NCBI GenBank assembly: GCA_020632635.1
Contig: JACKFE010000001.1
Location: 744,001-808,000, forward strand
Direction of reading: 5' to 3'
Origin: Nitrospiraceae bacterium
GTDB taxonomy: Bacteria; Nitrospirota; Nitrospiria; Nitrospirales; UBA8639
DNA: 64,000 nt
Shown here: positions 44,006-53,427 of the stretch, piece after piece
Layout of the letters: every line of letters begins with the position of its first letter
How positions within the stretch are numbered: position 1 is the stretch's first letter
Notes under the pieces: generated by a model
What the model was told of the DNA's origin: nothing
The model's database searches: none
Seen by the model: the letters and a program-made list of their open reading frames with translations, nothing else
Program-made: the position numbers and the translations under genes

Positions 44006-45301
44006 CTAGATCCCTTTTTCCCGCGGGCTAGTGCGTTGTTGGCTGGGACCGAATCCCGGCGGCAGTTTACCTCCCTTTCGCCCCTCTTGGGGAGAAATGA
44101 TCCCCACAATGACTGTATCCCCAGGATGAAGGTCGCCTTCCCGGATTTCGGTGACCTGCCCATCGGTAATGCCAGACCGGATGGCTACCGCCACGGGATC
44201 TCCCCCCACACTCATCTTCCACACGGTTTTTTCGGCAGCCTGCCCTGTCTTGCCGGAACCGGAATGCGGCCCACTGGATTGCCCGAGTGAAGATTCTCCC
44301 TTTGGAGGCTTCCCTTGAACTTTCTGGCCTCCTGCTTTCTCAGGGGAAAATCGAAACGCCGCATTAGGAACCATCAAGACCTCATCCTGATGCGCCACCG
44401 TGATGGAGACATTGGCCGTCATGCCAGGCTTTAACCGCATATCGGCATTGTCGACTTCCAGCACCACATCATAGGTCACCACGTTTTGCACAATAATCGG
44501 TGCATTCCGAATTTGCCGGACCAGTCCGTGAAAGACGACATTCGGATAGGCATCCACGGAAAACGTCGCCTCCTGCCCTTCCCGGATTCCTCCGATATCA
44601 GCTTCACTGACATTGGCATCCACCTGCATTTTGGTGAGGTCCAAGGCAATAAGAAATAAATCAGGTGTCGTAAACCCGGATGTCACGGTTTGTCCCACCT
44701 CCACATTCCGGGCGATTACAATACCGTCCACCGGGGAACGAATAACCGTATATTTCAAATCCAAATTGGCTGTATCCAAGAGCGCCTGCGCCTGTTTGAT
44801 TTGCGCGGCCGCCACTTCACGTTGGGCCTCAGCCCCCTCATACGCAGTCATGGCCACATCCAACTCATTTTGCGAGACCAAGTCTCTCGAAAACAGCTGA
44901 CGGGTCCGATCGAGTTCCCGTTTTCGTTGCGCAAGATCCGCCCTGGCCTTACTCCACATGGCTTTCGTGTTGATGAGATTCGCAGCTGCCTGGTCACGTT
45001 TCGTCTGAAAGAGGGAAGGATCGATGCGGGCGATAATATCCCCGGCTTTGACCACGGAATTAAAATCCGCATGCAAACTGATGATTTTACCGGTAACCTG
45101 AGCTCCGATTTGCACCGACGTCACCGGGTTGATCGTCCCGGTGGCACCCACCGACGCGAGAATGGAGCCTTTCTCAATCGTCGCGGTTCGATAGGCAATC
45201 GGCGTACTGCCCACCCCATTCACCCAAAAATACCGCACACCCACCACCAAACCGACCACTAACAGACCTGTGAGGAGGTATTTTCGCATGGATCCCTTCA
45301 T
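44006..45301 (-). CDS. MacA-type periplasmic adaptor protein
   Basis: About 431 residues; starts at 45352 (TTG), 45301 or 45289 are all possible. A membrane helix (YLLTGLLVVGLVVGVRYF) is followed by a lipoyl half-motif (SVGATGTINPVTSVQIGAQVTGKIISLHADFNSVVKAGDIIARID) and a coiled-coil hairpin (residues about 110-190). The second lipoyl half is PVDGIVIARNVEVGQTV, followed by beta-barrel and membrane-proximal domains. It links the MacB-type transporter to an outer-membrane channel. A Pro/Gly/Lys/Gln-rich insertion near residue 370 and a similar tail are unusual for MacA. Confidence 0.92.
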   Translation of the reverse strand: MKGSMRKYLLTGLLVVGLVVGVRYFWVNGVGSTPIAYRTATIEKGSILASVGATGTINPVTSVQIGAQVTGKIISLHADFNSVVKAGDIIARIDPSLFQTKRDQAAANLINTKAMWSKARADLAQRKRELDRTRQLFSRDLVSQNELDVAMTAYEGAEAQREVAAAQIKQAQALLDTANLDLKYTVIRSPVDGIVIARNVEVGQTVTSGFTTPDLFLIALDLTKMQVDANVSEADIGGIREGQEATFSVDAYPNVVFHGLVRQIRNAPIIVQNVVTYDVVLEVDNADMRLKPGMTANVSITVAHQDEVLMVPNAAFRFSPEKAGGQKVQGKPPKGESSLGQSSGPHSGSGKTGQAAEKTVWKMSVGGDPVAVAIRSGITDGQVTEIREGDLHPGDTVIVGIISPQEGRKGGKLPPGFGPSQQRTSPREKGI

Positions 45302-45352
45302 CAACTTTCGTGCTGCAAAGATAGAAACGTTTTCGGTCGTGCTCACACCCAA

Positions 45353-45747
45353 AATGAGCCTTTTTTAGTAAGGGTATTTTACCATTTCGCGGATTGAAAA
45401 GGAGAGGGGCCTGGAGCGAGACAGCCCAACTGAGAAGGGACATCGACAAAGAGGGGACGAAGACCGCCGTTCCATCCAGGGCGAAAGGGAAGCCTCAACG
45501 AAAAAATGGGAGATTGAAAAGTGGGGGAATCATGCTGACTCTCACCAGCATCCTTTTCAAGAGGACTTCCGTGCGATGATCGAGGGGTGACAGAACCAAC
45601 CACAATAGGTGCCCCAGCATAGGCAGAAGAGACAAAGCCCCTCCACTATCTGTCCCTCACCAGATGAACAGGGAGTTCACTGGAAGATGGACCGAACCAG
45701 GGCCGCCACCAGGGTTGAGAAGCAGAGCCATCAACAAGGCGCCGAGG
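45353..45747. other. Intergenic stretch without recognised gene
   Basis: 395 bp upstream of the adaptor gene. A 74-residue frame on the minus strand (45379-45603) has no ribosome binding site and low-complexity Pro/Ser content. I take it as non-coding. No terminator or operator was recognised. Confidence 0.4.
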
Positions 45748-46206
45748 TTACTTGCTACCCTGAATCAACACCCCTTTACGGGCTGTCCCGCCGCTGGTCA
45801 CCACATTCAAAAACGTGAGGCCAGCTGGAGCGAATTCCGGAACGGTGGCTTCGGCCCGGCCATCATCGATATAGCTGAACACTTTGGCGGGTTCCGCTCC
45901 AAAGCTGACTCCATGGAAACATTCCGCTTTTCTTCCGAAATCTTTTCCAGTAATCACGACCGTATCGCCGACTTTCAGATCATCCGGTTCCACTTTTGAA
46001 ATTTGCGGGCGCTTACTCGAATCACAGATGGGATCCGCCTTGACCTTGCTCTCATCGAAGCCTTTACTGGCCCGTGTCATCGTCCCACCAGAGGCTGCGT
46101 CCCCCTGTGCAAAGACCTGGGGCGCTCCCCAAACACCCAAGAGCACAGACCCCGTGACCAAATAAACTGCCGCTCTACACACCATGAATAAACTCGGGAT
46201 TCTCAT
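45748..46206 (-). CDS. Secreted IPT/TIG-domain protein
   Basis: A 152-residue exported protein. The signal peptide (MVCRAAVYLVTGSVLLGVWGAPQVFAQ) ends near residue 34. Residues about 65-150 form one IPT/TIG immunoglobulin-like domain: PQISKVEPDDLKVGDTVVITGKDFG, then VSFGAEPAKV, ATVPEFAPAGLTFLNVVTSGG. Such domains usually bind carbohydrate or protein partners at the cell surface. Its function is unknown. The following TPR gene lies about 135 bp behind it on the same strand. Confidence 0.82.
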   Translation of the reverse strand: MRIPSLFMVCRAAVYLVTGSVLLGVWGAPQVFAQGDAASGGTMTRASKGFDESKVKADPICDSSKRPQISKVEPDDLKVGDTVVITGKDFGRKAECFHGVSFGAEPAKVFSYIDDGRAEATVPEFAPAGLTFLNVVTSGGTARKGVLIQGSK

Positions 46207-46340
46207 GAATACACCTCACCATGAATATGAATAATCATTCCAACAACAAACTCTCAAAGAGATTTTTCAGGCATCACGTAGAATGGTTGGCTCCTTCTTT
46301 ACCACATGAAGGAACGCCATGCCTACCGCGTACCCATTCA

Positions 46341-46658
46341 TCAGCCAAGCGTCTGGATCAGCGCCCGCATTTCAGGAACCAGATCCCCACCACCATTGGA
46401 GCGTCCGGAGACCGCAGCCTCAATGCCGGCCTGCAACACCAACTTGGCTTCTTCCTTCTGCTTCAAGGCAGCCAACGCTTTCCCGAGAGCAAAATGAGAA
46501 GCTACATGCACCGGATCGAGTGTGACGGCCACCCTCAAATGCTCCACCGCCTCCTCCAAACTGCCGCCCAACTGAAGCAATTTATCCCCAAGCCCATACC
46601 GGCCCAAAAATCCATCCGGCTTATTCGCCACCATCTGGCGAAAGACATTGATATCCAT
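46341..46658 (-). CDS. Small tetratricopeptide-repeat protein
   Basis: A 105-residue protein from the ATG at 46658 (MDINVFRQMVANKPD). Two TPR units are visible: FLGRYGLGDKLLQLGGSLEEAVEHLRVAVTLDP and HVASHFALGKALAALKQKEEAKLVLQAGIEAA. It is a cytoplasmic helical adaptor by architecture. A partly overlapping frame in front (46535-46741, minus) encodes a possible membrane helix but has no good start; it may be a remnant. Confidence 0.72.
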   Translation of the reverse strand: MDINVFRQMVANKPDGFLGRYGLGDKLLQLGGSLEEAVEHLRVAVTLDPVHVASHFALGKALAALKQKEEAKLVLQAGIEAAVSGRSNGGGDLVPEMRALIQTLG

Positions 46659-46934
46659 GGTTGCCCGGCCTCCCAAGTGAGAAAAGATAATCGAGCATCA
46701 TACCACCGCTGGAAAAGAATCGGCCAGACAATCAACCCCACGGTGAGGACAAGAAAATCTGTGACATAGCTCCACCCAAATTGAAAGCGACTAGGCGCTG
46801 GCGAGGAACTATCTACATAGAAACCACCAGGGAAAACCGGTATGCTGGAACTCCTGCTTCAGATTTCGAGACATGGCCATCCCCCATTCATGCATTTACC
46901 GTTTGACTGTAAACGAGAGTAAGGACTGAACAGG

Positions 46935-47249
46935 ATGACTCCCGAACACCTGCATCGATTAATTGAAACCCAGACCGCTCCGATGATCGTGGACGTTCGT
47001 ACCCGAAGCGAATATCAATCCGGGCATGTGCCCGGTGCCATACATATCCCGTTTCCAATGATGTGGAGGCGTCACCAGGAGATGAAGGCCGGTCTATCCG
47101 ACCCAATTATTCTCTACTGTGAGCATGGACCACGAGCCTGGATAGGGAAGTTCGCCCTCTGGACCATGGGCTATACCAACGTGGCCTATCTAGACCGCCA
47201 CATGTCAGGATGGAAACAGCAAGGCCTACCTATGGTGACATCGCATTGA
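46935..47249 (+). CDS. Rhodanese-domain protein
   Basis: A 104-residue single rhodanese domain. It begins MTPEHLHRLIETQTAPMIVDVRTRSEYQSGHVPGAIHIPF, which carries the CH2A motif DVRTRSEYQSGHVPGA. The active-site Cys is in ILYCEHGPRAW, a six-residue loop typical of sulfurtransferases rather than phosphatases. It closes with GWKQQGLPM. Cytoplasmic, with no partner gene nearby to reveal the sulfur acceptor. Confidence 0.9.
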   Translation: MTPEHLHRLIETQTAPMIVDVRTRSEYQSGHVPGAIHIPFPMMWRRHQEMKAGLSDPIILYCEHGPRAWIGKFALWTMGYTNVAYLDRHMSGWKQQGLPMVTSH

Positions 47250-47269
47250 ATGCAGCTATGTAGACACTT

Positions 47270-48190
47270 TTACCAAGGAACCTCGCGAACTAGTCGATTT
47301 TGCAATTCAAAGAAATCTAAATCATGTAAGTAATCCTCAAAAAGTTCAATGCCAAGAACCGTCCCCTTAATTGGTTGAATTTCAAAAAACTTTTCGTGTA
47401 TTCCATCTTGAAAGCGAAGAAAATTCTCCGTGGCCAAAACAAACTTTCCATATGTCTCACGGACAATTCCATTGAGTAAATGCAGCCCAAATCCCTGATT
47501 TTTCTCGAAATCATTTCCCGTTACTTTTCCTCGCTTTCCAGATATTCCTGGCTGAATGCATAGCTTAAGCGCCCTTTTTGCGTTGCCCTTAACAGATTCG
47601 GATTTATCAAACAAGGAAGCCCTTATCCCAATTCCAGAATCAACGATTGCTAGCTGAATACGGGCAGGAGGGCGAGGGTATCTTTGTGCAACCACCAGCC
47701 TAAAAGGGTTTTCTCCTGCATGTTGGACAGCATTACGCATTGCCTCTTCCAACGCGCGAGTCAAAAAAGGTGCAATGAAATTATCAACCCCCAAAAGACG
47801 GGAAGCTTGTTTAATTAAACTGTCGACTTCCTTCAAGGAGTTAAAGACTGTCAACTCGATAAAACGACCTGACGGATCATGATGGTCTCCAGGGGATATA
47901 GGAGATTTTTGATTCAATAATTTAAAAAATCCCATTCTCTCGAAATAACTTGGGTGTTGAGCTCCCTTAAAATCTTTCAAATCTACCTCTGCTTGGTTCG
48001 TATTCCTTCGTTCACAAAGAGCGACGGCTAAGGCGGCTAGAGGAATTGGCTCGATCCATTTATGTCCCATTGTCTCAAGCATTACTGCTGCATGTGGCTC
48101 TTTGATATTCCAAAGGTTATTTTCTTGGAGAAAGTTGCCAAATGATTCAATATTTAAGCTATTGGGCAACACTATAGTTCCGCAGGACAT
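47270..48190 (-). CDS. ATP-binding (GHKL-type) protein of unknown role, AT-rich
   Basis: A 306-residue protein whose C-terminal half is a histidine-kinase-like ATPase: N box RALEEAMRNAVQHAGENPF, G1 box IVDSGIGI and G2-like NQGFGLHLLNGIV. The N-terminal 110 residues (with SYFERMGFFKLL) are not recognised and contain no HisKA dimerisation helices, so it is not a classical sensor kinase. Its base composition looks visibly richer in A and T than its neighbours, which suggests recent transfer. Anti-sigma, phage-defence or signalling roles are possible; none is shown. It follows the methyltransferase gene by only four bases. Confidence 0.7.
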   Translation of the reverse strand: MSCGTIVLPNSLNIESFGNFLQENNLWNIKEPHAAVMLETMGHKWIEPIPLAALAVALCERRNTNQAEVDLKDFKGAQHPSYFERMGFFKLLNQKSPISPGDHHDPSGRFIELTVFNSLKEVDSLIKQASRLLGVDNFIAPFLTRALEEAMRNAVQHAGENPFRLVVAQRYPRPPARIQLAIVDSGIGIRASLFDKSESVKGNAKRALKLCIQPGISGKRGKVTGNDFEKNQGFGLHLLNGIVRETYGKFVLATENFLRFQDGIHEKFFEIQPIKGTVLGIELFEDYLHDLDFFELQNRLVREVPW

Positions 48191-48194
48191 ATAA

Positions 48195-48881
48195 TTAGCT
48201 GGCTTTAAATTCTAGAAAATATTGCCTGGAGAGGAAGGTGTGCTCCTTGGATAAATGAAGTCCGGCCTTCTCCATGTTTTCAATGACCCGTTCTCTGGGA
48301 ACCAGATGATGCTTAGAAAAGCTGAGATGCCCTGACCGTTCATCGTGATAGTAGTCCACAATCACCACCCGGCCGTTGGGTTTGAGGGCTTCTTGAATCT
48401 TGCCCCAATACCCCACCCCATGTTCGACATGATGGTACGCGTTGCATAGAAAGACCAGATCGACACTGTTTGGTGAGAGTGGAGAGTCTTCCGGTTTGAC
48501 CAAAACAAATTGCGCCCGGTTGGCCATGCCGAGCTTTTCCAATTCCTGTTTGTTGTAGTCCAGCATGTTCTGCTCCACGTCGATGGCCAGGACCTTCCCG
48601 GTTTCTCCCACGGCCTTGGCAAACCGGCGCGTAAAATATCCTGAGCCTGCCCCCACATCCGCCACCACCATGCCCGGTGTGAGATTGAGCGCCTCGATCA
48701 CCTTCGCCGGCTGTTGATATTCATCTCGCTCCGGCCGTTCCAGGTTTTGAATATAGGTCTCGATATTCCAAGGCTGATATGCACAACTGGCAGACAGACT
48801 GGCCAGCACAAGCACCAAGAGCGAACACCGCCGCATGGACACGAAACCTCGCCCTGCAAATTTGTTGATGGATATGCGCAT
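48195..48881 (-). CDS. Lipoprotein-like class I SAM methyltransferase
   Basis: A 228-residue protein starting at 48881 behind GGGAGGT. The N-terminus carries an export signal with a lipobox (LASLSASC, Cys near residue 33), so it may be a lipoprotein. The catalytic domain is typical: motif I VVADVGAGSGYFTRRFA, motif II VLAIDVEQNML, motif IV DLVFLCNAYHHV. Exported methyltransferases of this type are unusual because SAM is cytoplasmic, but similar proteins are common in environmental bacteria. The substrate is unknown. Confidence 0.82.
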   Translation of the reverse strand: MRISINKFAGRGFVSMRRCSLLVLVLASLSASCAYQPWNIETYIQNLERPERDEYQQPAKVIEALNLTPGMVVADVGAGSGYFTRRFAKAVGETGKVLAIDVEQNMLDYNKQELEKLGMANRAQFVLVKPEDSPLSPNSVDLVFLCNAYHHVEHGVGYWGKIQEALKPNGRVVIVDYYHDERSGHLSFSKHHLVPRERVIENMEKAGLHLSKEHTFLSRQYFLEFKAS

Positions 48882-48907
48882 CGTCTTACCTCCCTCTCTT
48901 CATTGAT

Positions 48908-49927
48908 TCACGGCTGATTGGCCACGTCTTGGATGACACCCTGCAAGCCCGAGACAACCCGCGCGAAGGATTCATACTGGATATGCTCGGGGGTATCCTG
49001 AGCCGTATGATAGTACGGATCACGAAAGAGAGCCGTGTCGGTCACCATGATCGCCGGATACCCCTCCTCCCAAAATGCCCAATGGTCCGACCAGCCGATA
49101 CCAGGTAATCCTCCCCATATCGCGGTCCCCTCCGAAGGAAAGGCTGCCTGCCTTCGAAAACTGGCAATCAGGTTTCGGACCCACGCCCCATTGTGCACAT
49201 TGCTGACAAATCCCACGAAATTTCCGGTGGACGGATAGAGAAGACCCAACGGAGGCGGGTATTGTTGGCTGCCGGGTTGCTCCGAGTAATAGCCGATGGT
49301 TTCCAAGCTGACCATGAGCGTGATCTGCTCGCCCCGCTCCCGGCTACGCCGGGCATAAACCCAGCTGCCCATTTCCGGGGTTTGAAAGTACGGGGGTTCT
49401 TCATTGACAAATGCGACAAATCGCAGAGTTTTTGACGGATTGGCCTGGGCCAACCTCCGGGCCAACGCCAACACGGCAGCCACTCCGCTTCCGTTGTCAT
49501 TGGCACCAGGACTGCCTTTCACGGAATCATAATGCGCCCCGATCAGAACGATGGCCTCCGGCTTGGTCGTCCCACGAACTTCCACTTCGATATTGTCACA
49601 CACCTTCCCGGCTGCCTCAAAGGATTGGGCCTGCACGGTATATCCCGACTGCTGGAAATGCGTTCGAATATAGTCAGCCGCTCGTTGGAGATTGTCGTAC
49701 TGATCCACGTTCCGCTCCCCAATCTCGCCTGCCAGCATCAAGACATGCGTCCGCAATTCCTGCTCCAGCACTCGTTCATCGGCTGAAAGCGGAGGAATCG
49801 GCCCTTGAAAACTTTCGCTCGGCATTCGAATCATGGCATACCATCCCCCAATTCCCACGAGAAGTACAATACTCACCACAGGAAGCCATCGTGCCCCCAT
49901 CAACGAGGTTCCCCTCTCTTCATCCAA
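48908..49927 (-). CDS. M28-family zinc aminopeptidase, membrane-anchored
   Basis: A 339-residue protein with an N-terminal helix (WLPVVSIVLLVGIGGWYAMI). The M28 metal site is complete: His and Asp in LIGAHYDSVKGSPGANDNGSG, the Glu pair in AFVNEEPP, and a distal His in GWSDHWAF. It should act in the periplasm, trimming N-terminal residues from peptides. It lies 26 bp ahead of the lipoprotein methyltransferase gene on the same strand and may be co-transcribed. Confidence 0.9.
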   Translation of the reverse strand: MDEERGTSLMGARWLPVVSIVLLVGIGGWYAMIRMPSESFQGPIPPLSADERVLEQELRTHVLMLAGEIGERNVDQYDNLQRAADYIRTHFQQSGYTVQAQSFEAAGKVCDNIEVEVRGTTKPEAIVLIGAHYDSVKGSPGANDNGSGVAAVLALARRLAQANPSKTLRFVAFVNEEPPYFQTPEMGSWVYARRSRERGEQITLMVSLETIGYYSEQPGSQQYPPPLGLLYPSTGNFVGFVSNVHNGAWVRNLIASFRRQAAFPSEGTAIWGGLPGIGWSDHWAFWEEGYPAIMVTDTALFRDPYYHTAQDTPEHIQYESFARVVSGLQGVIQDVANQP

Positions 49928-50009
49928 CCATCCCGCTCATACCGGCTCTTGTATTTCCCTGATCCATTGAGGTTTCATAGACTCTACCAATCGCACTTCT
50001 AGGGGAGGG

Positions 50010-50270
50010 ATGATGACCAGACACAGGAAAAACCATCTGACTTTCAGCACGACCGTGTTGTTGACGTTGACAATTGGGAGCCTTGGCATGGTCCGTTGCT
50101 CCTGGGATGAGGTTCAAGAACGAGGATATGGGACGATGCGTGAGCACCAAACACAACGATGCCTGGACGACCCTTCCCAGGCCCCATCAAACTGTGTGGA
50201 ACAACAACCCTACGAGTCGTATCAACGAGAACGGTCTATCCCGCCTGGGTCTCCTTCCCGAGTGCAGTAA
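50010..50270 (+). CDS. Small exported protein with Cys-containing tail
   Basis: An 86-residue protein preceded by GGGAGGG. A signal-like segment (FSTTVLLTLTIGSLGM) ends at VRCSW, possibly a lipobox. The tail has CLDDPSQAPSNC and ends with ESYQRERS-type residues (YESYQRERSI), a pattern I associate with small uncharacterised proteins that read C-L-x-D-P...C-P...Y-x-x-Y-x-R-E-R. Function unknown. Confidence 0.5.
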   Translation: MMTRHRKNHLTFSTTVLLTLTIGSLGMVRCSWDEVQERGYGTMREHQTQRCLDDPSQAPSNCVEQQPYESYQRERSIPPGSPSRVQ

Positions 50271-50317
50271 ATGGAGCGGTGAGGCCATTCGAAGATTGAA
50301 CCGTGTCGACCAACCGG

Positions 50318-51328
50318 TTATTTCATTCCCACGACCATGGAGTCAGGTCCGATTAAATGTTCGACCCGGGTTTCTTGAAACCCCGCCTCGCGCAACCATT
50401 CCGTGCAATCCGCCCCGGTATAGTCGAACCCGCCAGGCAGTTCGATCAACATATTCAGGCTCATCAGCAACCCAAAGGCATTCTCCCGCCGTTCATCATC
50501 GATTAACGATTCGAAGATGATCAGAGCCCCTCCCCGAGGCAGGGCTTCATAGGCTTTGGCAATTAACTGTTTCTTCTGTTCCAAGTTCCAATCATGGAGG
50601 ATGTGCCCCATCGACAGGACATCAGCTGTCGGTAAGGGATCTTCAAAAAAATTCCCGGGATAAAACTTCAGACGGGTCTCCAGACCAAAAGACTGGACAT
50701 ATTCTTGAAAAATCGGTCCCGTCACCGGCAAGTCAAATCCGCCTCCGGTCAGATGCGAATGCGCCAAGGCCACTTGCACCGCCAGTCCTCCTTGCGCCGA
50801 GCCCACATCGATGAAGGTGTGATAGTGGCCCCACGGAAATTGCGCGGCGATTTTTTTGCTGGCGCTCATACTCAGACCGGTCATGGAACTTAAAAACGTC
50901 TTGAGCCGCTGCGGGTCACTGTACAAGTCCTCGAAAAAGTTGTGCCCTTCACGCACTTCGTTCTGTGGATGCCCCGTTCTCAAGCCTTCAGTCAGACGCC
51001 CCCAAAATGGATAGAGGCGGGTATTCACCATATCCAGCCATCCCCCCAAATAGGTTGGCTTGGCGCGATCCAAATAGAAGTCGGTTTCGGGAGTGTTGGT
51101 GTACACCCCGCTCTGACGGTCCAACATGCCGAGGGCGACCAAGGCATCGAAAAAATCCCTGGCGCTTCTGGGGTGTAGCCCCAGCTGTTGTTGAAGCGTA
51201 GTGGCATCTTGGGGCCGCTTGGCCAATTCCGAAAAGACCCCTAACTCCACCGCGCTGAGCAAAGCCTTCGATCCCCAAAAGGCCATCCCCAATTGCATGA
51301 TTCGATCCGGCGTCACTGCTTGCGTCAT
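50318..51328 (-). CDS. O-methyltransferase of the acetylserotonin/hydroxyindole type
   Basis: A 336-residue protein with an N-terminal winged-helix dimerisation domain (residues about 10-95; SAVELGVFSELAKRPQDATTLQQQLGLHPRSARDFFDALVALGML). A C-terminal methyltransferase follows: motif I TFIDVGSAQGGLAVQVAL, then DVLSMGHILHDWNLEQKKQL with the catalytic His. The family methylates hydroxyl groups of small aromatic or polyketide-like molecules. The product is unknown. A second methyltransferase gene follows upstream at 51392 on the same strand. Confidence 0.88.
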   Translation of the reverse strand: MTQAVTPDRIMQLGMAFWGSKALLSAVELGVFSELAKRPQDATTLQQQLGLHPRSARDFFDALVALGMLDRQSGVYTNTPETDFYLDRAKPTYLGGWLDMVNTRLYPFWGRLTEGLRTGHPQNEVREGHNFFEDLYSDPQRLKTFLSSMTGLSMSASKKIAAQFPWGHYHTFIDVGSAQGGLAVQVALAHSHLTGGGFDLPVTGPIFQEYVQSFGLETRLKFYPGNFFEDPLPTADVLSMGHILHDWNLEQKKQLIAKAYEALPRGGALIIFESLIDDERRENAFGLLMSLNMLIELPGGFDYTGADCTEWLREAGFQETRVEHLIGPDSMVVGMK

Positions 51329-51391
51329 CGGCGATTCCTCCCGTGGTATGGGAATATGGTTTATCGGCTTATTCGCAGGTTCTTCGATGGC

Positions 51392-52261
51392 TCATGGAGA
51401 CTCACGAGGCCGCGCAATTTCCCCCGATTCATTTCCCGGCAACCAGGCAGCCATCACGCATCGATTCGCCAAGAGCGGCAGAAAGCCGGGAACCGCATCC
51501 GCGATGTCTTCCATGAACCGTTCCGCCACCTCCTGATCCGCGAAGCATTCGTAGACATCGTCCAGAAATCCTCCGCGTAATAACGGATGATAGAGAAATT
51601 CATGGCCCGGGTTGGTCTGGACCTCTAATGGATATTCCGCTACTTCCACCCGCACCATCCCGCACGCCTCAAGCCACCGGTGGGCATCTTGGGCAGATGG
51701 CCGTTCAGCCAGGTACGCCATAAACCGTTCCCGTTCTCGCGTGAAGCCCCTCGTCAGCATTTCTCGATCGACACATTGCCAAAGAGAGTCAAACGTACCC
51801 TGAGAGGGAAAGGTGAGCACCAGTTGTCCGCCGGGCTTCAGAAATTGGATGATTTGGCGAAGCGCGTCCTGACGGTTTGGACGAAAAAACATAAAGGACA
51901 GATTGCCGGTGATGCGATCGAATTGCCCCAGATGTCGTGGCAACTCCCGAACATCTCCGTGATGAAAGGCCAACCAAGGAAACGCGAGTCCTTGCACCGC
52001 CCGTGACCGAATCAATTGCGCATGATTCATATCCACGCCGACCACTCGCCCTGCCGATCCCACCTGGTGGGCTAAGTAAAAAGCCGGAATACCATCTCCG
52101 CAGCACACATCCAAGATGGCATGGCCTGGTTGAACATCCAGATGTTTCAAGAGACATTCGGCAAAAGGTGTGGACCAGGGATCTTTCTTGGGGAGCTCAC
52201 ACAGCCAGGGCGGAGGAACATGAGCGGAAGGAGAAGGTGAGGGAGTCGGCATCATCGGCAA
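51392..52261 (-). CDS. Class I SAM-dependent methyltransferase
   Basis: A 289-residue soluble methyltransferase with motif I AILDVCCGDGIPAFYLAHQVG, acidic residue VVGVDMNHAQL and motif IV DRITGNLSFMFFRPNRQD. The fold pattern fits the UbiE/menaquinone-type group, but the substrate-binding part is not diagnostic. It ends 63 bp before the O-methyltransferase gene on the same strand, so the two may work on one small molecule. Confidence 0.85.
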   Translation of the reverse strand: MPMMPTPSPSPSAHVPPPWLCELPKKDPWSTPFAECLLKHLDVQPGHAILDVCCGDGIPAFYLAHQVGSAGRVVGVDMNHAQLIRSRAVQGLAFPWLAFHHGDVRELPRHLGQFDRITGNLSFMFFRPNRQDALRQIIQFLKPGGQLVLTFPSQGTFDSLWQCVDREMLTRGFTRERERFMAYLAERPSAQDAHRWLEACGMVRVEVAEYPLEVQTNPGHEFLYHPLLRGGFLDDVYECFADQEVAERFMEDIADAVPGFLPLLANRCVMAAWLPGNESGEIARPRESP

Positions 52262-52386
52262 TCATCCATCACTGATCCACTGACCCTATCATGTTTTCCT
52301 CAAGCAATTCGAGCAGGTCCGTGGCAAGGCATCGACGCCCTGAGGCATTGGCTATTCCCATAGAAGCGAGGGACCAACCGCCTACG

Positions 52387-53412
52387 TCATGCAGGCCACC
52401 CTGTCAGGACAAATTTGCCAATCATTCGCCCTTCTTCCAGTTTGGCATGAGCATGCCGCAGATTGGCTGCGGTAATAGGGGAAAGGGTTTCGGTGAGTGT
52501 GGGCTGGATATGACCTTGTTCAATCCATTCAGCGACCTGGGTCAACAGTTCATGCTGCCGAACCAAATCTTCGGTGTGATACATGGACCGGGTGAACATA
52601 AACTCCCATGAAAATGTCGCGCTTTTTCGTTTGAGAACATTGAGGTCCACCGGCTCCATGGTGTCCACAATCCCGCACAGGCGGCCTTGCGGTTTAATGG
52701 CCTCGGCCATGGCCATCCAATGCTGTTCGGTAGATGAGGTATTCAGAATATACTCCACCGTCGGATACCCCATCTGCTGCAATTGAGGAACCATGGGCCG
52801 GGAATGATCAATCACCAGATCGGCACCCATTTTCTTGCACCAGGCTTCCGACTCCGCTCGCGAGGCTGTGGCCACAACATGCAGTTTCACCAATTTGGCG
52901 ATTTGAATCGCGATAGATCCCACTCCACCGGCCCCGCCAATAATCAGAATGGATTCCCTCTCACCCCTTCCATGTTGGGCAATCCCCATTCGATCGAATA
53001 ACGCTTCATATGCGGTAATGGCGGTCAGCGGAAGGGCAGCAGATTGAGCCATCGTCCAGGTTTTCGGTTTATGCGCGGCAATTCGTTCATCAACCAGGTG
53101 AAATTCGCTATTGCACCCAGGGCGAATCAGACTTCCCGCATAAAACACCTCATCACCAGGTCGAAACCGCTCGACCTCGGACCCGATACGTTCAACAACT
53201 CCCGCCGCATCCCATCCTAAGACCCGCGGCGGCTCCTTTTTGTCTGGAGGACTGTTCTGCCGGCGCATCTTGGTATCCACGGGATTGACGGAAACCGCCT
53301 CGACTCTCACCAACAAGTCCTTGGGTTCAGCGATCGGTGTGGAAATTTCTATATCCTGCAACGCCTCAGCCTGATTAATCGGGAGAGGACGGAGACGGGC
53401 AACCGCTTTCAT
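52387..53412 (-). CDS. Zinc-type alcohol dehydrogenase / quinone oxidoreductase family protein
   Basis: A 341-residue medium-chain dehydrogenase/reductase. The GroES-like domain shows LLVRVEAVSVNPVDTKMRR and VLGWDAAGVVERIGSEVERFRPGDEV. The Rossmann domain has ILIIGGAGGVGSIAIQIAKL, fitting NADPH binding. The catalytic zinc cysteines of true alcohol dehydrogenases are absent, so it belongs to the zinc-independent quinone or enone reductases. The physiological substrate is unknown. Confidence 0.9.
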   Translation of the reverse strand: MKAVARLRPLPINQAEALQDIEISTPIAEPKDLLVRVEAVSVNPVDTKMRRQNSPPDKKEPPRVLGWDAAGVVERIGSEVERFRPGDEVFYAGSLIRPGCNSEFHLVDERIAAHKPKTWTMAQSAALPLTAITAYEALFDRMGIAQHGRGERESILIIGGAGGVGSIAIQIAKLVKLHVVATASRAESEAWCKKMGADLVIDHSRPMVPQLQQMGYPTVEYILNTSSTEQHWMAMAEAIKPQGRLCGIVDTMEPVDLNVLKRKSATFSWEFMFTRSMYHTEDLVRQHELLTQVAEWIEQGHIQPTLTETLSPITAANLRHAHAKLEEGRMIGKFVLTGWPA

Positions 53413-53427
53413 GGATCTTCCTTTCGA

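Noticed and set aside
45379..45603. 74-residue minus-strand frame upstream of the MacA-type gene
   Set aside because: Proline/serine-rich, no ribosome binding site, ends inside an otherwise featureless intergenic region. It may be a degraded remnant, but nothing supports a gene.
46535..46741. Minus-strand frame with a possible membrane helix overlapping the TPR gene start
   Set aside because: It has only a GTG start inside the hydrophobic part and a stop codon upstream without a start codon. At best it is the remnant of a broken gene.
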